Source of the DNA: JADZGC01 sp964613485
GTDB taxonomy: Bacteria; Patescibacteriota; Saccharimonadia; CAILAD01; GCA-016700035
Assembly (NCBI GenBank): GCA_964613485.1
Contig: CAZTHB010000025.1
Location: 1 to 10,683 of the forward strand
Reading direction: 5' to 3'
Length of the DNA: 10,683 nt
This document shows positions 6,413 through 10,683 of this stretch, one piece after another. Position 1 is the stretch's first letter. Each line of letters starts with the position of its first letter. Below the pieces are notes generated by a model that was not told the DNA's origin, did no database searches, and saw only the letters and a program-made list of their open reading frames with translations. The translations under genes and the position numbers were made by a program.

Positions 6413-8269
6413 ATGCAATTTTTTAAACGTATTCCACGTAATACTTGGTATATTCTAATCGCTCTCGTGGTGCTTATAGCGCTCGGATTAGTGAGTGATG
6501 GATCGCAGACAAAACCACAGTCAGTTTCTATCTCCAAGGTTATTGAAGAAGTAAATGAAGGCAAGGTCGATAAGATCGAGCTTAATGGAGACAAGCTCAC
6601 TGTCAGCCTAAAAGGTGGTGGTAAGCAGGAAGCATTCAAGGAGAGCTCCGCGTCACTTAAGGACTACGGCGTAGACTACAGTAAGGTCACAGTTGAGCCA
6701 AAAAACCCTGATGATGGCTCGGGTCGTTGGCTCGATGCAGTATTCACATTCTTGCCCGTCGTAATGATCATAGGATTCTTCTGGTTTGTGATGCGCCAGG
6801 CTCAAGGACAAAATAATGCAGCCATGAGCTTTGGTCGTTCGAAGGCGCGCGTAGCAGGCATAGAGAAAGAAAAAGTTACTTTCGCCGATGTGGCGGGGGC
6901 AAATGAGGCTAAGCAAGAATTGTCAGAAATCGTTGAGTTTTTGAAGTGGCCGCAAAAGTTTGAAGCCCTTGGGGCTAAGATTCCGAAGGGCGTATTACTT
7001 TTCGGTTCTCCGGGGACAGGTAAGACCCTCTTGGCGCGCGCAGTTGCTGGTGAGGCAGGAGTGCCATTCTTCTCGATCTCAGGATCAGAGTTCGTCGAGA
7101 TGTTTGTGGGTGTCGGAGCGAGCCGTGTGCGAGACCTGTTCGCTAAAGCCAAGAAAAATGCTCCATGTATTATCTTTATCGATGAGATCGATGCAGTCGG
7201 CCGACAGCGCGGTACCGGGCTTGGTGGTGGGCACGACGAGCGCGAGCAGACACTAAACCAGATATTGGTAGAGATGGATGGTTTTGAGCAGGGAACTAAC
7301 GTGATCGTTATGGCGGCTACAAACCGACCGGATGTACTCGATCCAGCTCTCTTGCGTCCGGGTCGCTTCGATCGCCGCGTCACAATTGATGTACCTGACA
7401 TGAATCAGCGTGCTGAAATTCTTGAAGTGCATACCAAGAAGAAGCCACTCGACAGCTCAGTAGATCTGATGGAGATTGCACGCAAGACGCCAGGTGTATC
7501 GGGTGCCGATCTTGCAAACATCTCAAATGAAGCCGCGATCTTTGCAGCTCGCAAGGACCGCAAGAAGATATTGCAATCAGACTTCCATGAGGCTGTAGAA
7601 AAAGTGGCATTAGGCCCGGAACGGAAGAGCCATGTACTGAACGAAAAAGAGAAGAAAATTACTGCTTACCACGAAGCTGGTCATGCGTTACTTTCGCATT
7701 TATTGCCAAACTGTAACCCAGTTCACAAGGTATCGATCGTATCTCGCGGTATGGCGGGTGGTGTGACTTGGAGTCTTCCGATCGAAGATAAGCATCTGCA
7801 CTCAGTGGCCGATTTTCTGGATGACATTACCATGAGCCTTGGTGGTCGTACTGCAGAAAGGATCGTCTTTGGTGACATTACAACTGGCGCGGAATCCGAT
7901 CTGAAGCACGCTAATGGCTTAGCTCGTCGCATGATTACCGAATACGGCATGGGTGAGGCTCTATCGAATCAAGTATTTGGCCACCCAGAAGGTTCAGTTT
8001 TTCTTGGAAAGTCATTCTCTGAGGGGCGTAACTATTCTGAGCAGACCCAGAATGTCATCGATGATGAGGTTAAGAAGATTATTGTAGAGACGTCTGCGAG
8101 AGCTGAATCAACCATCATTAAGCATCGCAAGAAGCTTGATCTGATAGCAGAGACCTTGATGAAAGTGGAGACTATCGAAGGACCCGAATTTGCTAAGTTA
8201 TTCGAAGATATCGACAAAAAGAAGAAAAAAGATCCTAAAGGCGTAACGGCACTAGAGGGGAACGCGTAA
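6413..8269 (+). CDS. ftsH: ATP-dependent zinc metalloprotease FtsH
   Basis: FtsH is a membrane-bound hexameric AAA+ protease that extracts and degrades damaged or regulatory membrane and cytoplasmic proteins. The product has 618 residues, usual for the family. Membrane helices lie at about 10-28 and 106-127, flanking an extracytoplasmic domain of roughly 80 residues. In the AAA domain, Walker A is GSPGTGKT (198-205; most FtsH have GPPGTGKT). The pore loop is FVGVGA (231-236) and Walker B is IIFIDEID (253-260). The second region of homology is at 301-322, with arginine fingers R315 and R318. The protease domain has HEAGH (420-424) with catalytic E421; D496 in TTGAESDL is the expected third zinc ligand. 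The last residues are Lys-rich (601-609) and lie outside the conserved core. The start on the base after the tilS stop is fixed by AAAGGGGTG at 6401-6409. No convincing terminator follows; a CACG/CGTG pair (8271-8274/8282-8285) is too weak. Confidence 0.98.
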   Translation: MQFFKRIPRNTWYILIALVVLIALGLVSDGSQTKPQSVSISKVIEEVNEGKVDKIELNGDKLTVSLKGGGKQEAFKESSASLKDYGVDYSKVTVEPKNPDDGSGRWLDAVFTFLPVVMIIGFFWFVMRQAQGQNNAAMSFGRSKARVAGIEKEKVTFADVAGANEAKQELSEIVEFLKWPQKFEALGAKIPKGVLLFGSPGTGKTLLARAVAGEAGVPFFSISGSEFVEMFVGVGASRVRDLFAKAKKNAPCIIFIDEIDAVGRQRGTGLGGGHDEREQTLNQILVEMDGFEQGTNVIVMAATNRPDVLDPALLRPGRFDRRVTIDVPDMNQRAEILEVHTKKKPLDSSVDLMEIARKTPGVSGADLANISNEAAIFAARKDRKKILQSDFHEAVEKVALGPERKSHVLNEKEKKITAYHEAGHALLSHLLPNCNPVHKVSIVSRGMAGGVTWSLPIEDKHLHSVADFLDDITMSLGGRTAERIVFGDITTGAESDLKHANGLARRMITEYGMGEALSNQVFGHPEGSVFLGKSFSEGRNYSEQTQNVIDDEVKKIIVETSARAESTIIKHRKKLDLIAETLMKVETIEGPEFAKLFEDIDKKKKKDPKGVTALEGNA

Positions 8270-8318
8270 GCACGGTAGAATCGTGTCTTTGAGGCTAGTC
8301 GTTGCGGCGAGGTCGAGG

Positions 8319-8324
8319 TACAAT
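8319..8324 (+). promoter_or_regulatory. Possible -10 box of a murJ(-lepA) promoter
   Basis: TACAAT at 8319-8324 lies in GTACAATAG, the same 9-mer that carries the tilS -10 box (5073-5081). No convincing -35 is present: TTGAGG (8289-8294) and TTGCGG (8302-8307) are at the wrong spacing. The start would be near 8331, giving a leader of about 115 nt before murJ. Confidence 0.4.
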
Positions 8325-8337
8325 AGTAAACGAAAGT

Positions 8338-8428
8338 GCATGATTTTCATGCGAGGTTGGTCGCCGGTCACGATGTGACATATATGGGCGACCAATCTTC
8401 GTATGAGAAATAAAAAAACTTACGTTTT
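8338..8428 (+). other. Base-paired 5' leader upstream of murJ
   Basis: Three elements lie in a row. GCATGA (8338-8343) pairs with TCATGC (8347-8352) around a TTT loop. Directly adjacent, 8353-8365 pairs with 8387-8399: 13 bp including the perfect TTGGTCGCC/GGCGACCAA, two G-U pairs, and an inner GTCAC/GTGAC hairpin (8367-8371/8375-8379, loop GAT). A weak AAAAC/GTTTT stem (8415-8419/8424-8428) follows. There is no T tract after the big stem, so it is not a standard terminator. The first stem abuts the second and could stack on it. It may be a cis-regulatory RNA or an mRNA-stabilising structure; I recognise no known riboswitch. Confidence 0.5.
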
Positions 8429-8445
8429 AAAAAACCCAACATCCT

Positions 8446-10050
8446 ATGAGAAATTCAGTCAAAGCCATCATCAACCGCATTAACAAGCAGCGCTCAATCT
8501 CTGTCGCAGCTTTGTTGATCTCTCTTTCATATCTCACGAGCCGCTTGCTTGGCTTGGTGCGTGATCGTTTGTTGGCTTCGAATTTCGGTTTGTCGGCACA
8601 GACGGATGCGTATTCAGCGGCATTTCGTATCCCCGACCTGCTCTTTACACTCTTAGTATCTGGAGCTTTTGCGGTGTCGTTCATCCCAATCTTTGTGGGC
8701 TACATCGAGCGCAAAAAAATCGACGAAGCCTGGGAAGTAGCTAGCATCGTCATGAATCTCATCATCATTCTCACTATCATCCTCGGTCTAGCTACGTTTG
8801 TATGGACAGAGCCGCTCGTTCGCATTATTGCTCCTGGCTTCGATCCTGAGCGTTTCCACCTGACTGTCAATTTGACTCGTATCATGCTTGTGACGCCATT
8901 ATTGTTTGGTATTTCATCAGTCCTCGGAGCTATTCAGCAATCATTTCAGCGCTTCATCCTCTTCGCTCTTGCTAGTGTGTTTTATAATGTCGGCATTATC
9001 ATTGGGATAGTATTTTTTGAGCAGTTCTTTCAGGTGCCGATCTATGGTGTGGCATACGGTGTCGTAGCGGGGACGGCATTGCAGGCAATTATGCAATTTG
9101 TCGGAGTTATAGGGCTTGGATTTCGGTATCAGCTCTCGATCAAGCTATGGCATCCGGCTGTGATGCGAATATTCAAACTGATGGTGCCGCGCTCGCTTGA
9201 TCTGGGGCTTGAGCAGATTAATACGATCGTTGTGACAGCTATCGGCTCACAGCTCGCAGCGGGCTCACTGACGAGTTACTACTATGCGAACAATCTGAAG
9301 AACGTCCCACTCGGCTTGTTCGGAGGTGCGATCTCAACTGCGGTTTTCCCTTCACTCATCCGTGCTGCTAAATCAAAGGACAAGTCACGCCTCCCATCAC
9401 AGATCGTGCAAACTATCCGTTTTGTGCTGTTTTTTGTGCTGCCATCTGCAGCAATTGCAATCATTATGCGTGGGTACATTGTACGTTTGCTACTTGGATT
9501 TGGTGACCAAACGACTGCCGATGTGCTTGGCTGGCTGGCTGCGGTTATAGTCTCACAAAGTGTGTTTTTCATTGTAGCTCGTATTTTTTATGCGCTTGAA
9601 GACACGAAGACACCACTATATACGAGCCTAGCCACATTCGGGCTTAATATTCTGCTGTGCTATGTTTTCTCGGCAGAGTACGGTGTCTTGGGGTTGGCGA
9701 TGTCATTATCGACGGTCACGACACTTGAACTTATCATTCTGCTCTTATTGCTACGGCGTAAAATCGGTACATTTGGTCTGCGCAATATTATCCAGGGCGG
9801 CATGCGTATGGTGATGGGATCAACGCTCATGGCAGGCGCGATGTATATTATGATTACGTACTTTTTCCCGCTCTATCGCGATGAGCGCGGATGGCGAGTC
9901 TTAGCGCCAAAATTTATGATTGTATCCATGGTAGGTCTGGGCATTTACCTTTTGGCTTGTTGGCTGATGCGTTTAGATGAAATGCGAACAGTTGTGCGGT
10001 ATACTCAACGGAAGTACTTAAGCCGCCTCCGTCGGAATATTGGCGCATAA
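8446..10050 (+). CDS. murJ: Lipid II flippase MurJ (MviN family)
   Basis: MurJ is a polytopic inner-membrane transporter of the MOP superfamily that moves lipid II to the outer face for peptidoglycan synthesis. The product has 534 residues, usual for the family, with about 14 hydrophobic helices expected. Family signatures are clear near the N-terminus: SRLLGLVRDRLLASNFG (32-48) and the DAYSAAFRIPDLL block (54-66), which supply the conserved charged residues R39, D40, D54 and R61. SGAFAVSFIPIF (72-83), QSFQRF (165-170) and NVPLGLFGGAISTAVFP (286-302) also fit. At YYANNLKNVPLG the position where E. coli MurJ has an Arg (ADRL) reads Asn, with Lys285 two residues on; related bacteria show similar changes, so this need not mean loss of function. 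The C-terminus is basic. The start is accepted because it gives a normal MurJ N-terminus, yet no Shine-Dalgarno precedes it (CCCAACATCCT). The gene lies 176 nt after ftsH and 19 nt before lepA, probably co-transcribed with lepA. Confidence 0.95.
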   Translation: MRNSVKAIINRINKQRSISVAALLISLSYLTSRLLGLVRDRLLASNFGLSAQTDAYSAAFRIPDLLFTLLVSGAFAVSFIPIFVGYIERKKIDEAWEVASIVMNLIIILTIILGLATFVWTEPLVRIIAPGFDPERFHLTVNLTRIMLVTPLLFGISSVLGAIQQSFQRFILFALASVFYNVGIIIGIVFFEQFFQVPIYGVAYGVVAGTALQAIMQFVGVIGLGFRYQLSIKLWHPAVMRIFKLMVPRSLDLGLEQINTIVVTAIGSQLAAGSLTSYYYANNLKNVPLGLFGGAISTAVFPSLIRAAKSKDKSRLPSQIVQTIRFVLFFVLPSAAIAIIMRGYIVRLLLGFGDQTTADVLGWLAAVIVSQSVFFIVARIFYALEDTKTPLYTSLATFGLNILLCYVFSAEYGVLGLAMSLSTVTTLELIILLLLLRRKIGTFGLRNIIQGGMRMVMGSTLMAGAMYIMITYFFPLYRDERGWRVLAPKFMIVSMVGLGIYLLACWLMRLDEMRTVVRYTQRKYLSRLRRNIGA

Positions 10051-10059
10051 TGAGACTAT

Positions 10060-10065
10060 AAGGGG
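10060..10065 (+). promoter_or_regulatory. lepA ribosome binding site
   Basis: AAGGGG at 10060-10065 is 4 nt before the ATG at 10070, a clear Shine-Dalgarno that fixes the lepA start. It contrasts with murJ upstream, which has none. Confidence 0.75.
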
Positions 10066-10069
10066 AACC

Positions 10070-10683
10070 ATGGAACGAATTCGGAATTTTTGTATTATTG
10101 CGCATATCGATCACGGCAAGTCGACACTTGCAGATCGACTCCTTGAAGTTACTGGCACTGTAGCTGGTCGTGACATGAAGGCACAGGTGCTTGATACGAT
10201 GGAGCTTGAGCAGGAGAAAGGTATCACGATCAAGCTGCAGCCAGCTCGCATGCGGTGGCGAGAACATGAGCTGAACCTCATCGATACTCCAGGGCACGTA
10301 GACTTTAGCTACGAAGTGAGCCGTTCGCTCGAGGCTGTTGAGGGGGCGATCTTGGTCGTCGATGCGACGCAAGGTATTCAAGCTCAGACGCTCGCAAATG
10401 TATATATGGCAATAGAAGCTGGTCTGCACATTATCCCGGTGGTAAATAAGATAGACTTGCCTGCCGCGGAGCCAGATCGTGTGGCTGCCGAAATCGGTCA
10501 GCTGCTCGGAGTTGAGCCTGCTACCGTGAGTAAGATTTCGGCCAAGACCGGGGAAGGGATTGATGAGCTTCTTGATCGATTGGTCGCTGAGGTCCCGGCT
10601 CCTGTGGGTTCTGAGGGACCAACTCAGGCGCTGGTCTTTGACTCACTCTACGACGGGTATCGTGGTGTGATTCTGTATGTGCG
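10070..10683 (+). CDS. lepA: Translation factor LepA (EF4), 5' part only
   Basis: LepA/EF4 is a ribosome-dependent GTPase related to EF-G that acts on stalled or mistranslocated ribosomes and in ribosome biogenesis. The frame is open to the window end: 204 complete codons of a protein usually about 600 residues, so roughly a third is present. The GTPase domain is intact. The P-loop AHIDHGKST is at 11-19, the switch I segment LDTMELEQEKGITIK at 41-55, DTPGHVDF at 72-79, NKID at 126-129 and SAK at 157-159. ILVVDATQGIQAQTLANVY (94-112) distinguishes LepA from EF-G and TypA. The end (about 185-204), with LVFDSLYDGYRGVILYVR, enters the beta-barrel domain II. It starts 19 nt after murJ with no terminator between, so it is likely in the same transcript. 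Confidence 0.96.
   Translation, partial: MERIRNFCIIAHIDHGKSTLADRLLEVTGTVAGRDMKAQVLDTMELEQEKGITIKLQPARMRWREHELNLIDTPGHVDFSYEVSRSLEAVEGAILVVDATQGIQAQTLANVYMAIEAGLHIIPVVNKIDLPAAEPDRVAAEIGQLLGVEPATVSKISAKTGEGIDELLDRLVAEVPAPVGSEGPTQALVFDSLYDGYRGVILYV

Noticed and set aside
6802..7401. Minus-strand open frame of 199 codons inside ftsH
   Set aside because: It is antisense to the most conserved AAA segment of FtsH, has Ser/Pro/Arg-rich shadow composition and no start signals.
8353..8399. Large stem after ftsH as an intrinsic terminator
   Set aside because: No T tract follows on the + strand, and no T tract follows the hairpin on the minus strand either.
9914..10429. Minus-strand open frame of 171 codons across murJ and lepA
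   Set aside because: It overlaps two clearly conserved + strand genes and their junction, and no promoter or ribosome binding site supports it.

Overview
The window looks like a chromosomal stretch of a small-genome Candidate Phyla Radiation (Patescibacteria) bacterium, most likely Saccharibacteria-like. This is inference. It rests on the compact gene layout with everything on the + strand, roughly mid-40s to 50% GC outside the first 460 bases, CPR-style variants of FtsH and MurJ, and a beta-helix surface protein with a C-terminal membrane anchor and a basic, His-rich cytoplasmic tail. The genetic code appears standard: TGA, TAG and TAA all behave as stops.

Region 1 (about 1-462) is a self-contained unit. 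It has a sigma70-type promoter, a 102-residue unknown Cys-containing protein, GC-rich hairpins and a strong terminator. Its GC content is about 67%, unlike everything downstream, so it looks foreign to this genome. Region 2 (476-5046) holds two large exported proteins. The first is a secreted CE4 (NodB-type) polysaccharide deacetylase carrying two related CBM4/9-like modules joined by Pro/Thr linkers. The second is an 825-residue membrane-anchored protein with a CSLREA-like N-terminus, a beta-helix and a choice-of-anchor-U-like region. A terminator sits between them and abuts the second gene's promoter, which lies so close to the ATG that its mRNA is probably leaderless. Region 3 (5050-8269) is a tilS-ftsH operon: tRNA-Ile lysidine synthetase with its own promoter, then FtsH starting on the base after the tilS stop. 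Region 4 (8270-10683) begins with a 176-nt spacer containing a promoter-like hexamer and an extensively base-paired leader. It continues with murJ (lipid II flippase) and the 5' part of lepA (EF4), which is cut by the window edge.

The two surface genes plausibly act on or at the cell envelope: one modifies amino-sugar polymers, the other is displayed as an adhesin-like stalk. MurJ supplies lipid II for peptidoglycan, FtsH performs membrane protein quality control, and TilS and LepA serve translation. There is no gene-free stretch above 300 bases. The longest is 394-649, which holds a terminator, a promoter and a leader of about 139 nt. I saw no tRNA, rRNA, CRISPR array, insertion sequence or attachment site. 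The most unusual signals are the GC-rich unit at the left end, the leaderless-type starts, and the folded leader with small ORFs in front of murJ.
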